From NCBI GenBank assembly GCA_946499275.1, contig CAMMRL010000002.1, positions 17,654 to 81,653 on the forward strand: a stretch of DNA of 64,000 bases, in the 5' to 3' direction. The stretch comes from an uncultured Clostridia bacterium. Its GTDB lineage: Bacteria; Bacillota; Clostridia; Oscillospirales; Acutalibacteraceae. The position numbers were made by a program, and so were the translations under genes. The notes beneath the pieces were generated by a model, which saw only the letters and a program-made list of their open reading frames with translations, did no database searches and had not been told where the DNA came from. Shown here piece by piece: positions 8,436 to 17,773 of this stretch. How positions within the stretch are numbered: position 1 is the stretch's first letter; every line of letters begins with the position of its first letter.

Positions 8436-9381
8436 CGGTGCCCACCCCCTGTCCCACTGCCGTCACCTTCTGCCCGTCCTTTTCAATGCGGGTGGGATCT
8501 TGAATCACCTTGTCGCCGGCGGAAAGCCCTTCGGCAACCTCAAATCCGTCGTTCCACTCCCGCCCCGTCTGAATCACGCGCTTGACCGCCCGGCCGTTTT
8601 CGTACAAATAGACGTATTCCTGGTTGAGATCGTCCTGCAATACATACTCATACGGAACGATGATACAGTCGGCCACGCTCCCGATTTTAATTTTGGATTT
8701 GGCGGAAAGCCCCGGCCGGAGGGAATCGTCCCGCTCGGACAGGGAAATGACGGCATCCACCACCGTTTCGCTGGTGGTACCGGTATATTGCTGCCGGGCC
8801 GAGGGGGAAATATAGGTAACGGTGCCCGCGTACCCGTCTTCACGCAACGCCGTCCCGCTCACGGTGGCCGTCTGCCCGACGGCTACGTCCTTGATCTTGC
8901 TTTCATGAATGGTGACCTTCACCTGCAGGGCGTCGCTGGAGGAGATCACCGCGCAGGGCTGGTCGGCGTCCACCGTCTCCCCCTGGGCCACGTTGAGGGT
9001 ACGGACAATGCCGTCCACCGGCGCGGTCACGGTTTTGGTGATCTGCTGATCCGGTATCATCGACGGGGATACACCCGCCGCCGCGGCAATAACCTGTTTA
9101 GTCGCGTCCACATCGACGGTAAAAAGGGTATCCCCTTTTTCCACCGCCTGGCCTACTTCTACCGCCACGCTGTCCGCGATACAGGACATCTTGACGTAAA
9201 CATCTTCGCTGTCCGCCGCCTCAATCCTGCCGGTGCAGGTGACGGTGTCCTCCGCGGAGCGGGGTTCCACCGTATAAAGGGTTACGGAAGGCGCCGATTC
9301 TATAAGTAGAGGTTTGGCAAGCAATATCCCCGCGATTGCCACGGCCGTTATCGTAAAAAGCACTGCATATGGTTTTTTCAT
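8428..9381 (-). CDS. HlyD/MacA-like efflux adaptor protein
   Basis: Membrane-fusion-type adaptor partner of the MacB-like permease. It has an N-terminal signal/anchor helix (KKPYAVLFTITAVAIAGILL), a lipoyl-like hairpin (VGQAVEKGDTLFTVDV; APVDGIVRTLNVAQGETV) and beta-barrel domains (GQTATVSGTAL, AGTVTYISPSA). There is almost no coiled-coil hairpin, as is common in Gram-positive versions. The ATG at 9381 follows AAAGGCGTGG; the frame extends ten codons further upstream without a better start. Confidence 0.88.
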   Translation of the reverse strand: MKKPYAVLFTITAVAIAGILLAKPLLIESAPSVTLYTVEPRSAEDTVTCTGRIEAADSEDVYVKMSCIADSVAVEVGQAVEKGDTLFTVDVDATKQVIAAAAGVSPSMIPDQQITKTVTAPVDGIVRTLNVAQGETVDADQPCAVISSSDALQVKVTIHESKIKDVAVGQTATVSGTALREDGYAGTVTYISPSARQQYTGTTSETVVDAVISLSERDDSLRPGLSAKSKIKIGSVADCIIVPYEYVLQDDLNQEYVYLYENGRAVKRVIQTGREWNDGFEVAEGLSAGDKVIQDPTRIEKDGQKVTAVGQGVGTDA

Positions 9382-9557
9382 AGCCAATCCCACGCCTTTC
9401 CAGCACAGCAAAATTCATGCCTTTATTTTGTGATGGAAGACACAGAATATGTCCGCTATTTTTCACCAATCGAAAATAAAAAACGTGTATCGGCTTAAAA
9501 GGAAACAGCAGCCGACCCCGCCTTGAAAGATCAATGGATCATTCCGGCGTTGCCGGA

Positions 9558-10919
9558 TCAATTCAACGTCTCGTAAGCGTCCCGCAGCATCTTAACGCCG
9601 ATCAATTCCACGTCGTCGCGTTTGGACAAAGCACGCAGATTGTGATAAGGCAGCAAAATTTTGTGAAAACCAAGCCGCACCGCTTCGTTGATCCGGCTCT
9701 CCGCGTTGGTGACCGAGCGGATCTCCCCAGCCAGGCCGACCTCCCCGAAAGCGATCACGTCGTCCCCAATCGCTTTATCCTTCAAGCTGGAAATCAGGGA
9801 AAGCGCTACCGGCAGGTCCGCCGCCGGTTCATCCAGCCGCAGGCCGCCGACTACGTTGACGTACGCGTCCAGATTGGAGAAAAAGTAGCCTCCCCGTTTT
9901 TCCAGCACCGCCAGGAGCAGGGACAGCCGGTTGTAATCAAAGCCGGTCGCCATCCGGCGCGGGTTGCCGAAGCCGGTGGGGGACACCAGGCCCTGCACCT
10001 CCGCCAGAAGAGGGCGCGTCCCCTCCATGATGCAGGCGACACAGGTGCCGCTGACGTTGGTCGGCCGGCCCTCCAACAGCATTTTCGAAGCGTTTTCCAC
10101 TTCAAACAGGCCGCGGTCCCGCATTTCGAACACACCGATTTCATTGGTGGAGCCATAGCGGTTCTTTACGCAGCGCAGGATACGATAGCTGGTATTCCGG
10201 TCCCCCTCAAAGTAAAGCACGCAGTCGACGATGTGTTCCATCACCTTCGGTCCGGCGATCGCGCCGTCTTTGTTTACGTGGCCAACCACAAATACCGGGA
10301 TATCAGCGCTCTTGGCCACCCGCATGATCGCATTGGTGCATTCCCGCACCTGTGTTACGCTGCCGGAGGAGGAAGCCACCCCGGCGAAATTCATCGTCTG
10401 GATGGAGTCCACGATCACCAGGTCGGGCGCATCCAGACGGAAATGCTCCAGCACCGTCTCCATATCGGTTTCGCACAACACATAGAGGTTGTCGCTATCC
10501 ACCTGCAGCCGGTCGGCCCGCAGTTTGATCTGCCGTTCTGATTCCTCGCCGGAAACATACAGGATTTTCAGATCCCGTCCCAGGTGCTGGCAAATCTGCA
10601 GCAACAGGGTGGATTTACCGATCCCGGGGTCGCCGCCGATGAGCATCAGCGCCCCGTGGACAATCCCGCCTCCCAGTACCCGGTCCAGTTCCCGTAAGCC
10701 GGTCTGGCAGCGCTTCTCACCCAGCGGGTTGATACTGCCGATTTTCTGCGCGGCGCTCCCGCCGGCGGCTCTCGAGGTGGGGGATACCGCCTTTTCCGGG
10801 ACGCGGAATTCTTCATTCAAGGTGTTCCACTCCCCGCAGGCGGGGCACTTTCCGTACCACTTCGGAGATTCGAACCCACATTGCGAACATAGATATACGG
10901 TTTTGCTTTTGGCAGGCAT
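9558..10919 (-). CDS. radA: DNA repair/branch migration protein RadA
   Basis: RecA-family ATPase that speeds branch migration during recombinational repair. Seen in order are the N-terminal C4 zinc finger (CSQCGFESPKWYGKCPACGEW), Walker A GGDPGIGKS, the RadA motif KNRYGSTNEIG, and the C-terminal Lon-protease-like domain (LPVALSLISSLKDK ... FGEVGLAGEIR) that lacks the protease dyad function. The ATG at 10919 is preferred over the one at 10928 because AAAGG lies at a workable distance only from the former. About 453 residues, normal length. Confidence 0.95.
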   Translation of the reverse strand: MPAKSKTVYLCSQCGFESPKWYGKCPACGEWNTLNEEFRVPEKAVSPTSRAAGGSAAQKIGSINPLGEKRCQTGLRELDRVLGGGIVHGALMLIGGDPGIGKSTLLLQICQHLGRDLKILYVSGEESERQIKLRADRLQVDSDNLYVLCETDMETVLEHFRLDAPDLVIVDSIQTMNFAGVASSSGSVTQVRECTNAIMRVAKSADIPVFVVGHVNKDGAIAGPKVMEHIVDCVLYFEGDRNTSYRILRCVKNRYGSTNEIGVFEMRDRGLFEVENASKMLLEGRPTNVSGTCVACIMEGTRPLLAEVQGLVSPTGFGNPRRMATGFDYNRLSLLLAVLEKRGGYFFSNLDAYVNVVGGLRLDEPAADLPVALSLISSLKDKAIGDDVIAFGEVGLAGEIRSVTNAESRINEAVRLGFHKILLPYHNLRALSKRDDVELIGVKMLRDAYETLN

Positions 10920-10950
10920 GGCCTTCATCCTTTGTATTTTTCTATCCGGT

Positions 10951-11670
10951 TCATTGGTCGTATTCCAGCAATCCGCAGGCGACGGCGTACGCCATATTCT
11001 GCTGATAGCTGGGATCCTTGAGCTTCTGCAGCTCCGCCGTATTGGAAAGAAACCCGCATTCCACCAGGATAATCGGTACCTTTGCGTTGTGCAGGAGATA
11101 AATGTCCTTCGTCCCCTTTTTCAGTTCACGGGTATTTTCCGGCTGCAGAAGGCCGATCACGGATTCCCGTACGGTATCAGCCAGCAGGACGCTTTCCGCG
11201 TTGTTGGTGCCGTAAAAAATTTGAGTGCCGAAATACTGGGTTTGCGGAAAGTGGTTTTCATGAATGCTGATGGTCAGGCGGCTTTCGTTCACCAGGCTCA
11301 ACCGGTTTTTCATATCGCTGATTTTTTGGTTTTTAATTGTGGTGACGTCCGGGTCATGAATGGAACGGTCGGTATCCCGCGTCATCTCCACCGGATAGCC
11401 GAGAAAGCGGAGCATATCCGCCAGAGGGAGGGCTATCTGGAGGTTGATGTCCTTCTCCATTGTCCCGTCCGCCGCGGAAGCACCTCCGTCCGCCCCGCCG
11501 TGCCCTGGATCAATCAGGATAACCCCTTCCCCTGCGGCGCCCCCTACGCTTTTCATGGCGGGAGAACCGGCCAGGCGGGCGACCTGCACCGCCATATAAA
11601 TCGCCGTCAGGATACAGCAAATCACCAACAACAGTTTGAGAATCGGTTCGCGCTTCCATCGTCTTTTCAA
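10951..11670 (-). CDS. cwlD: Spore cortex N-acetylmuramoyl-L-alanine amidase CwlD
   Basis: Amidase_3 zinc hydrolase that removes stem peptides when muramic-delta-lactam of the spore cortex is made. It has one N-terminal helix for export, then IDPGHGGADGGA (zinc His), MEKDINLQIA (zinc Glu), SIHENHF (zinc His) and VECGFLSN near the end. The preferred start is TTG at 11670, seven bases after GGGGTGG; another TTG at 11688 has no ribosome site. The gene indicates that the organism forms endospores. Confidence 0.87.
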   Translation of the reverse strand: MKRRWKREPILKLLLVICCILTAIYMAVQVARLAGSPAMKSVGGAAGEGVILIDPGHGGADGGASAADGTMEKDINLQIALPLADMLRFLGYPVEMTRDTDRSIHDPDVTTIKNQKISDMKNRLSLVNESRLTISIHENHFPQTQYFGTQIFYGTNNAESVLLADTVRESVIGLLQPENTRELKKGTKDIYLLHNAKVPIILVECGFLSNTAELQKLKDPSYQQNMAYAVACGLLEYDQ

Positions 11671-11676
11671 AGATAC

Positions 11677-11704
11677 CACCCCGTACAACGTATGAACGGG
11701 GTGG
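11677..11704 (-). promoter_or_regulatory. Hairpin covering the cwlD ribosome binding site
   Basis: CCACCCCGT (11677-11685) and ACGGGGTGG (11696-11704) form a 9-bp stem with a 10-nt loop. The GGGGTGG strand nearest cwlD is the ribosome binding site of the TTG start at 11670, so the fold would hide it. No T-run follows, so a terminator role is less likely. Confidence 0.45.
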
Positions 11705-11723
11705 CGAAATCATACGCGCTGAA

Positions 11724-12644
11724 TCAGCGGCGTCTCTTCTTTTTCTTTTGGGGGTTGACATAAACCAGCTTTTCCGAGACCGCAATATGCTTATAACCCA
11801 GCAAATAGGCCAGCCAGCAGACAAACGGGATGATCACGACCGTCACCAGCAGCACCAGCATAGACAGCCACGATACGTCGGGTGTGGTCTTCACCGTCGT
11901 GCCGATCACGCCGTTGAATACCGGCATAAAGCAGAAATTGAACAGCCGGTAAGTGAAGATGAATTTCGGGAACACCAGCCCCAGCTTGCTCAGCAGCAGG
12001 ACCAGGTACAGGATAAACGAGGGGATCCCTGCCATCAGGCCAACTTTCAGGCCGCGCAGCTTATCCTCCGCCATGTGGCCGAACTGAACCAGGTTGCTAT
12101 CCTTATCCCCCTGCATCCAAAGCTTGGAATACGGCAAGGATACCAGAAGTATCAGCATCAGCACCTGCGCGATAATGTCGAAAACCAGCTTGGTCGCCGC
12201 GGGCACCTCGGTCCGGATAGGCTCCCATCGCTGATTGGAAGGCAACGTGGTCGTAGTGGACGTTGCGGTCGAGACACTGGTCGTCGCCTGTTCTCCCGCC
12301 GCCCCACCGGCCGCCGTCGATTCCGTACCACTGTTCGCGCCGGTCGATGTTTCCGTCTCCCCTACCGCCCCAGTGGATGCCGTGGTATCGGCCATGGTGG
12401 ACGCGGTGGTCTGTGCGGTCGTCGTGGTATTGGAATAATAGATTTCCGACAGGACGGTAGTGGTCCCCGCCGCTTCATCATACTCCACTAGGCGTTCGCC
12501 GATGCTCTTGGTAAACATACCAGTGAAGATCATCGTCAGGGACATATAGAGTATGATGCAAAGGATGGCGGAAAATACCGTACGGAAAAAGACGTTGGCC
12601 GCCATCTTCAAATTAGCGATTCGTAAATTGGGCTGCTCTGACAT
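11724..12644 (-). CDS. Hypothetical membrane protein with a Thr/Ser/Ala-rich insert
   Basis: Not assigned to a family. 306 residues: a helix near 20-45, a low-complexity stretch rich in T, S, A and G (about 75-150), then four hydrophobic helices and a very basic C terminus (KKKKRRR). The low-complexity loop follows the first helix, so it would lie outside the cell if the N terminus is inside. The start is ATG at 12644 with a weak GGATGGAAGT upstream. It has its own promoter about 170 bp upstream. Confidence 0.75.
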   Translation of the reverse strand: MSEQPNLRIANLKMAANVFFRTVFSAILCIILYMSLTMIFTGMFTKSIGERLVEYDEAAGTTTVLSEIYYSNTTTTAQTTASTMADTTASTGAVGETETSTGANSGTESTAAGGAAGEQATTSVSTATSTTTTLPSNQRWEPIRTEVPAATKLVFDIIAQVLMLILLVSLPYSKLWMQGDKDSNLVQFGHMAEDKLRGLKVGLMAGIPSFILYLVLLLSKLGLVFPKFIFTYRLFNFCFMPVFNGVIGTTVKTTPDVSWLSMLVLLVTVVIIPFVCWLAYLLGYKHIAVSEKLVYVNPQKKKKRRR

Positions 12645-12816
12645 AATACTTCCATCCTTTATTATTGGCTTCTGTTTTCATTGGACGAATGGACAGCGAA
12701 AACAGGAAACGGCAAGGCGCCGGAAAGGCCATTCATCCGACTGGCTGTCCATTTTTTCCCCGTTGAAATCGCTTCATAGGAAAATTTGCCGAACAGCCGA
12801 ACCCTACAACATTTCC

Positions 12817-12845
12817 AGTATACCATTCTTTCCGTCAACGAACAA
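12817..12845 (-). promoter_or_regulatory. Predicted sigma-A promoter for the 12644 membrane gene
   Basis: On the minus strand: TTGTTC (12845-12840), 17-bp spacer, TATACT (12822-12817). The leader to the ATG at 12644 would be about 165 nt. The 12645-13033 gap otherwise holds only the ispH-rpsA terminator. Confidence 0.6.
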
Positions 12846-12974
12846 GGTTTTCAATGATTTTCTACAAATAAACAATTTATGAACAGGTGTTTTTATCCGG
12901 TTTCCCCTCTTTCAAGAAAGCAGATATATTGTAAAGGCATCTGGCTTTTCAGAGGGTGCACAATCCCAACGACA

Positions 12975-13009
12975 GAAAAACGGCCGCATCCACAAATGGA
13001 TGCGGCCGT
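12975..13009 (-). terminator. Terminator of the cmk-plsC-ispH-rpsA unit
   Basis: ACGGCCGCATCCA and TGGATGCGGCCGT form a 13-bp stem with a 4-nt loop. On the minus strand it is followed by TTTTTC. It lies 25 bp after the S1 stop codon. Confidence 0.9.
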
Positions 13010-13033
13010 ACTAAGCGTCAATAAAGGCCGGAA

Positions 13034-15112
13034 TTATTCGGCATCCGCCGCCGTTTCTTCCGTATTTCCACCATCTTCCAGCAGCGCGCGGATCGACAGG
13101 CTGATGCGCTTGTGCTCGAAATCGATGTTTGTGATCTTAACCTGGACTTCCTGGCCGATTTTCAGTTCATCCTGTGGCTTTTCGATACGGCGATTGGCGA
13201 TCTGGGAAATATGGATGAGACCATCGATCCCCGGAATGATCTGCGCGAAAGCGCCGAACGTTGTCATGCCGACAACCTTCGCGGTCACTACCGAACCGAC
13301 TGGGTAATTCGCCTTGAAGATCTCCCACGGATTGTCCTCCGCTTTACGGTAACCCAGCGAAATCTTGTGCTTCTCGGTATCCAGGTCTTTAATATACACA
13401 TCGACGGTATCGCCCACATTGACGACTTCCGACGGATGCTTGATGCGCTGCCAGGACAGTTCGGAAATATGGATCATCCCGTCCACGCCGCCGAGATCCA
13501 CAAACGCGCCGTAAGAAGTCAGGGACTTGACAACGCCGGTGAATTTCTGACCGATCTCTGCGGTGGCCCAGAACGCCGCTTCCTTTTCCTTGCGTTCGTC
13601 GCGGGCAACCTGACGGATCGAACCGACCGCACGGCGGCGGTTCTTGTTCGTTTCAATAATCTTAAAGCGGACTTCCTGCCCTTTCAGCGGGGAGAGATCC
13701 TCCATCCGGGTGAGGGACGCCTGGGAAGCCGGGATGAAGACGCGAACGCCGTTGGTCACGGCCAAAACACCGCCCTTGATCACATCGGTGACAACACCTT
13801 CCAGGATTTCACCGTTTTCCTCGGCCTCGACCACTTTGTCCCAGCCCTTCATCGCGTCGACGCGCTTTTTGGAGAGCATGATGGTGCCTTCCTGATCGTT
13901 GGTGCGCATAATGAGCAGTTCCAGCTCATCGCCTACCTTCACTACGTCGGCGGGATTCACGTTCGGGGTCGCGGACAGTTCGTCAGCCGGGATGTAGCCG
14001 GTCTGCTTGCGGCCTACGACTTCCACCTGCACCTCATTCGGAGCAATACCGACAACCACGCCGCGTACCCTTTCATCCGTACTAAGGCTCTGGAGCGACG
14101 CTTCCAGCGCCTCCTCAAAGCTCATTTCGTCAAACGACTTCGCAGGAGCAGTCTCCGCGGCCGGCTCGGCAGCCTTTTCGGCTTCGACGGCGGGAGCGGG
14201 CTCGGCGACGGGTTCTTCCGCCGCAGCGGCTTCTGCTTCTTTGATTTCGTTTTCAGTGCTGTTAACAATTTCGGACATGGTTGAAAGTACCTCCTTTATA
14301 ATATCGGCAGGAGTCGATGCCCCGGCTGTCAAACCAACCGACCGTACCTCCTGAAACATCGCGGCCGACAGCTCGTCCGCGGTTTCGATCAGTACGGTCG
14401 GGCAGTATGGAGAGCAAACATCGCGGAGCTTCGCGGTGTTGGAACTCTGACGTCCGCCGACAATCACCATGATATCGCTTTGTTGCGACAGCGCGACCGC
14501 TTCATTCTGCCTTTCGGCAGTCGCATTACATATTGTATCAAAAATCTTGATGTTTGTATAGAGTTTTTTTGCGATTTCCGAGCATTTTTCCCAAATATTA
14601 ATATTAAACGTTGTTTGTGCCACCAGAACAACAGGAATATTTGTTGAAATACTCTTGTTTTTCTGCAAATCCAATAAATCTTCTGGTGCAGAAACAACAA
14701 AGCTTGGGCCTTCGCAATGGCCCCGGATACCGGCAACTTCCGGATGCCCTTCGTTGCCGGCAATCAGGACAACCGCCCCCTGCGCGGACTCCTTCGCCAC
14801 AATTCGGTGGATTTTTGCCACAAAGGGGCAGGTCGCGTCACAGACAGCGATCCCCCGCCGGGCAATGGTCTCGTACACCGAACGCGGCACGCCATGAGAG
14901 CGGATCACCAAAGTCGCGCCTTCCGGCGTTTCCTCCGGCGACGCTACGATGGCGACACCCCGCGCCGCCAGGGCGTCCACCACTTGAGGATTATGTATAA
15001 TCGGGCCAAGGGTACACACCGGTTTCCCCTGTTCCAACAGGTCGTAAACCGTACGGACCGCTTTGTCGACACCAAAGCAGAATCCAGCGGATTTAGCCAA
15101 TGTAATCGTCAA
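13034..15112 (-). CDS. ispH: IspH (HMBPP reductase) fused to ribosomal protein S1
   Basis: One 692-residue protein with two jobs known to be fused in Clostridia. Residues 1-280 are 4-hydroxy-3-methylbut-2-enyl diphosphate reductase, last step of the MEP isoprenoid pathway. The three [4Fe-4S] cysteines are seen in [15 protein letters not shown] and FDTICNAT, and the catalytic Glu in GNEGHPEV. A Glu/Ala/Pro-rich linker (about 285-330) leads to four S1 RNA-binding domains ([60 protein letters not shown]). It overlaps plsC by 4 bp and sits in the conserved cmk-plsC-ispH order. Confidence 0.95.
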   Translation of the reverse strand: MTITLAKSAGFCFGVDKAVRTVYDLLEQGKPVCTLGPIIHNPQVVDALAARGVAIVASPEETPEGATLVIRSHGVPRSVYETIARRGIAVCDATCPFVAKIHRIVAKESAQGAVVLIAGNEGHPEVAGIRGHCEGPSFVVSAPEDLLDLQKNKSISTNIPVVLVAQTTFNINIWEKCSEIAKKLYTNIKIFDTICNATAERQNEAVALSQQSDIMVIVGGRQSSNTAKLRDVCSPYCPTVLIETADELSAAMFQEVRSVGLTAGASTPADIIKEVLSTMSEIVNSTENEIKEAEAAAAEEPVAEPAPAVEAEKAAEPAAETAPAKSFDEMSFEEALEASLQSLSTDERVRGVVVGIAPNEVQVEVVGRKQTGYIPADELSATPNVNPADVVKVGDELELLIMRTNDQEGTIMLSKKRVDAMKGWDKVVEAEENGEILEGVVTDVIKGGVLAVTNGVRVFIPASQASLTRMEDLSPLKGQEVRFKIIETNKNRRRAVGSIRQVARDERKEKEAAFWATAEIGQKFTGVVKSLTSYGAFVDLGGVDGMIHISELSWQRIKHPSEVVNVGDTVDVYIKDLDTEKHKISLGYRKAEDNPWEIFKANYPVGSVVTAKVVGMTTFGAFAQIIPGIDGLIHISQIANRRIEKPQDELKIGQEVQVKITNIDFEHKRISLSIRALLEDGGNTEETAADAE

Positions 15113-15720
15113 TTCTTCTCCTCCATCAGCTGGGCGATCCGTTCCATGAGCAGCCGCGCCGCATAGCGCAGGTCCGGATGTTCCGGATCGTCCAAATGCA
15201 GTTCCTGGGGAGAAAGCGGCTCCCCGAAAATCAGGGTAGTGCGACGAAACAACCGCACTTTCTGGCCCTTCGCTTTGATCGCCACCGGGATGATATGTGC
15301 GCCGGTCTGGGAAGCGACCAGCGCCGCGCCGGATTTGGCCCGGCCGAGCTTTCCGTCCTTGGAGCGGGTGCCTTCCGGGAAAATCCCCAGCACCTTTCCG
15401 CTTTTCACAATTTTTTCGGACGTATCGATGGCGCTGGTGTCCCCGGTTCCTCGCTTGACGGGAAACGCCCCGAACTTTTTACCGACAAACCAAGCCGCCA
15501 ACGGGTTTTGAAACAATTCCGCCTTCGCCATATAATAGACGTGCCGCTTCATGGCCATCAGAAGAAAGACCGGGTCAATATTGGAGATGTGATTGGGGCA
15601 CACCATAATTGGGGTGGGGTCGTCCTGGGACGGTACATGATCCTTCCCTTTCACAGTATACGGAAAAAGGAGCCAAAACAAGGGCTTAAAAAAAGTCAGC
15701 AGAAAACGCGCCAGCCGCAT
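15109..15720 (-). CDS. plsC: 1-acyl-sn-glycerol-3-phosphate acyltransferase
   Basis: Makes phosphatidic acid at the inner face of the membrane. It has an N-terminal hydrophobic segment, then the acyltransferase blocks NHISNIDPVFL (motif I is N-H-x4-D here, the usual H-x4-D), GAFPVKRG, FPEGTRSKDGKL and VPVAIKA. The ATG at 15720 follows AAAGGTGG; the frame extends 20 codons upstream without support. About 203 residues, normal for PlsC. Confidence 0.92.
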   Translation of the reverse strand: MRLARFLLTFFKPLFWLLFPYTVKGKDHVPSQDDPTPIMVCPNHISNIDPVFLLMAMKRHVYYMAKAELFQNPLAAWFVGKKFGAFPVKRGTGDTSAIDTSEKIVKSGKVLGIFPEGTRSKDGKLGRAKSGAALVASQTGAHIIPVAIKAKGQKVRLFRRTTLIFGEPLSPQELHLDDPEHPDLRYAARLLMERIAQLMEEKN

Positions 15721-15757
15721 AAGCGATCCACCTTTCAGAATGAGTCCTTTTCGCCGG

Positions 15758-16447
15758 TCAGCCCAGTGCTTTTTCAACAATCGCTTTCATCACGGCGACC
15801 GTCTGTTGCAGATCCAGCGAGGAGGAATCGACAAGGACCGCGTCCTCCGCCGCCTTCAGCGGAGCGGCTTCTCGGTGGGAATCGTCGTAATCCCGCTTTT
15901 CCATATCGGCAAGCACCGCTTCATAGGTGACCATCTCGCCTTTTTCCGTCAGTTCCTCAAAGCGGCGCTGGGCGCGGATTTCTGCCGAAGCGGTGAGGAA
16001 AATCTTGACTTGGGCGTCCGGCAGCACCACGGTGCCGATATCCCGGCCGTCCATAATCACGTTATTGGTTTTTGCTATATCCCGCTGCAGGTCAAACAGG
16101 AAGCGGCGCACGGCTGGCAGGCTGGATACCGCCGAAGCGGCCATCGATACTTCCGGGGTACGGATTTTATCACTGACGTCTTCCCCGTTTACCAGTACGC
16201 GCTGGGCGCCGTCGATATACCGAATTTGCATCCGCAGCCGGGGAAGCAGCGCCTGGACGGCCTCGGCGTCGCCCGGATTGATCCCGTCCCGCAGCGCCAT
16301 ATAGCCGACCGAGCGGTAGAGCGCACCGGTATCCACATAAATAAACTGCAATTCTTTTGCCAGGGATTTGGCGATGGTGCTTTTCCCCGCACCGGAAGGC
16401 CCGTCAATCGCCACGGCCACCGGCGGCTTTTTCATAATATCACTCAC
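15758..16447 (-). CDS. cmk: Cytidylate kinase
   Basis: Phosphorylates CMP/dCMP. P-loop GPSGAGKST near the N terminus, DTGALYR, the CMP-binding MDGRDIGTVVLPDA block and the RRFEELTEKG lid are all seen; 229 residues, full length. The GTG at 16447 is nine bases after AAAGGA; an ATG four codons later is also possible. It is the first gene of the conserved cmk-plsC-ispH/rpsA group. Confidence 0.94.
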   Translation of the reverse strand: MSDIMKKPPVAVAIDGPSGAGKSTIAKSLAKELQFIYVDTGALYRSVGYMALRDGINPGDAEAVQALLPRLRMQIRYIDGAQRVLVNGEDVSDKIRTPEVSMAASAVSSLPAVRRFLFDLQRDIAKTNNVIMDGRDIGTVVLPDAQVKIFLTASAEIRAQRRFEELTEKGEMVTYEAVLADMEKRDYDDSHREAAPLKAAEDAVLVDSSSLDLQQTVAVMKAIVEKALG

Positions 16448-16501
16448 GAGTGTTCATCCTTTCCATATCGATACGGAGCCTATTCTCCCCTTATAACTCT
16501 G

Positions 16502-17773
16502 CTATTTTTCCCCGATATGCCGCCCGGCGGCGGCACCTGTAGAAAAGGCGATCTGCAGGTTGAAGCCGCCGGTATACGCGTCCACATCCAGCACCTCGCC
16601 GGCAAAGTACAGGCCGGTCGTTTTTTTGGATTCCATCGTTTTCGCGTTCAATTCCCCCACCTTAACCCCGCCGGAGGTCACAATCGCTTCCTCCACCGGT
16701 CGGAAACCTTCCACGGTCAGCGGCAGAGCCTTGAGCAAAGCAGCCAATTTATGCCGTTCCTCCCGTGTAATGGCATTGCACTTGCCATCCGGGCGGATCC
16801 CCGAAAGGGTAACGATCACCGGGCAAAGGCTGCGGGGCAGCAGCGCCCCTAAGGAATTGGCGAAATCCCGGTTCCGATTTTCCGTAAAATCCCGTACCAG
16901 GCGGGCGTCGAGCTGTTCCGGAGTCAGGGCCGGTTTCAGGTCGATCAGCAGCCGATAACGACCGAGCGCCATCTCCCGCATGTGTGCACTCGCGCTGAGA
17001 GCCATCGGCCCGGACACCCCGAAATGGGTGAATAGCATTTCCCCAAAGTCTTCAAAAACCACCGCCTTTTTCCGGGTATCTACAACGCGCAGGGAACAGT
17101 TGCGCAGGGATAGCCCTTGCGCGTCGCGGCACCAGCCTTCCCGACAGACCAAAGGGACCAGGGAGGCGCGGGGCGGCACAACCGTATGCCCCGCCTGTTC
17201 CGCCAACCGGTAGCCGTCGCCGGTGGAACCGGTCAGCGGATAGGACAACCCGCCGGTGCACACAATCACGCCATCTGCCGCCAAGCGTTCCCCGCCGTCT
17301 AGTATTACGCCTTTACACATGTTGTTTTCCAAAATCAACGCTTCCGCCCGGCCTTGCACAAAACGGCATCCGGCGCGGCGGGCGGCGTTCACCAGCGTGT
17401 CCACCACATCCCGTGCTTTGTCGGAACAGGGGAACACGCGGTTCCCGCGTTCAGTCTTTACCGCCAGGCCCCGGTCTTCGAAAAAGGCCATCGTATCCTG
17501 CGGCGTAAAGGCCGACAGCGCGCTGTACAGAAAACGGCCGTTTTCCGGCACATTGGCGATAAATTCCGACACCGGGCAGTTGTTGGTGATGTTGCAGCGC
17601 CCTTTTCCAGTGATCATCAACTTACGTCCCATGCGGGGGTTGCGCTCCAAAATCGTAACGGACAAGCCTCGCTCCGCCGCCGTGATCGCCGCCATCAAGC
17701 CTGCAGCCCCTCCCCCGACAACCAGGATCTGCGCCGCTTTTATCGGTCTATTGTTTGGCCAAACAACGTCCAT
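16502..17773 (-). CDS. BaiN/YhiN (HI0933)-family flavoprotein oxidoreductase
   Basis: FAD-dependent protein of 423 residues. Seen are the dinucleotide fold VVGGGAAGLMAAITAAERG, the family signature NPRMGRKLMITGKGRCNITN, VICTGGLSYPLTGSTGDGY, and the C-terminal FAGEVLDVDAYTGGFNLQIAFSTG. Some relatives (BaiN) reduce bile-acid enones, but most members have no proven substrate, so no reaction is assigned. Its ATG shares one base with the stop of the upstream RpiR regulator (TAATG), so the two are cotranscribed. Confidence 0.87.
   Translation of the reverse strand: MDVVWPNNRPIKAAQILVVGGGAAGLMAAITAAERGLSVTILERNPRMGRKLMITGKGRCNITNNCPVSEFIANVPENGRFLYSALSAFTPQDTMAFFEDRGLAVKTERGNRVFPCSDKARDVVDTLVNAARRAGCRFVQGRAEALILENNMCKGVILDGGERLAADGVIVCTGGLSYPLTGSTGDGYRLAEQAGHTVVPPRASLVPLVCREGWCRDAQGLSLRNCSLRVVDTRKKAVVFEDFGEMLFTHFGVSGPMALSASAHMREMALGRYRLLIDLKPALTPEQLDARLVRDFTENRNRDFANSLGALLPRSLCPVIVTLSGIRPDGKCNAITREERHKLAALLKALPLTVEGFRPVEEAIVTSGGVKVGELNAKTMESKKTTGLYFAGEVLDVDAYTGGFNLQIAFSTGAAAGRHIGEK

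Noticed and set aside
13034..15112. IspH-S1 fusion as a novel finding or assembly artefact.
   Set aside because: This fusion is well known in Clostridia, and the linker is continuous and in frame.
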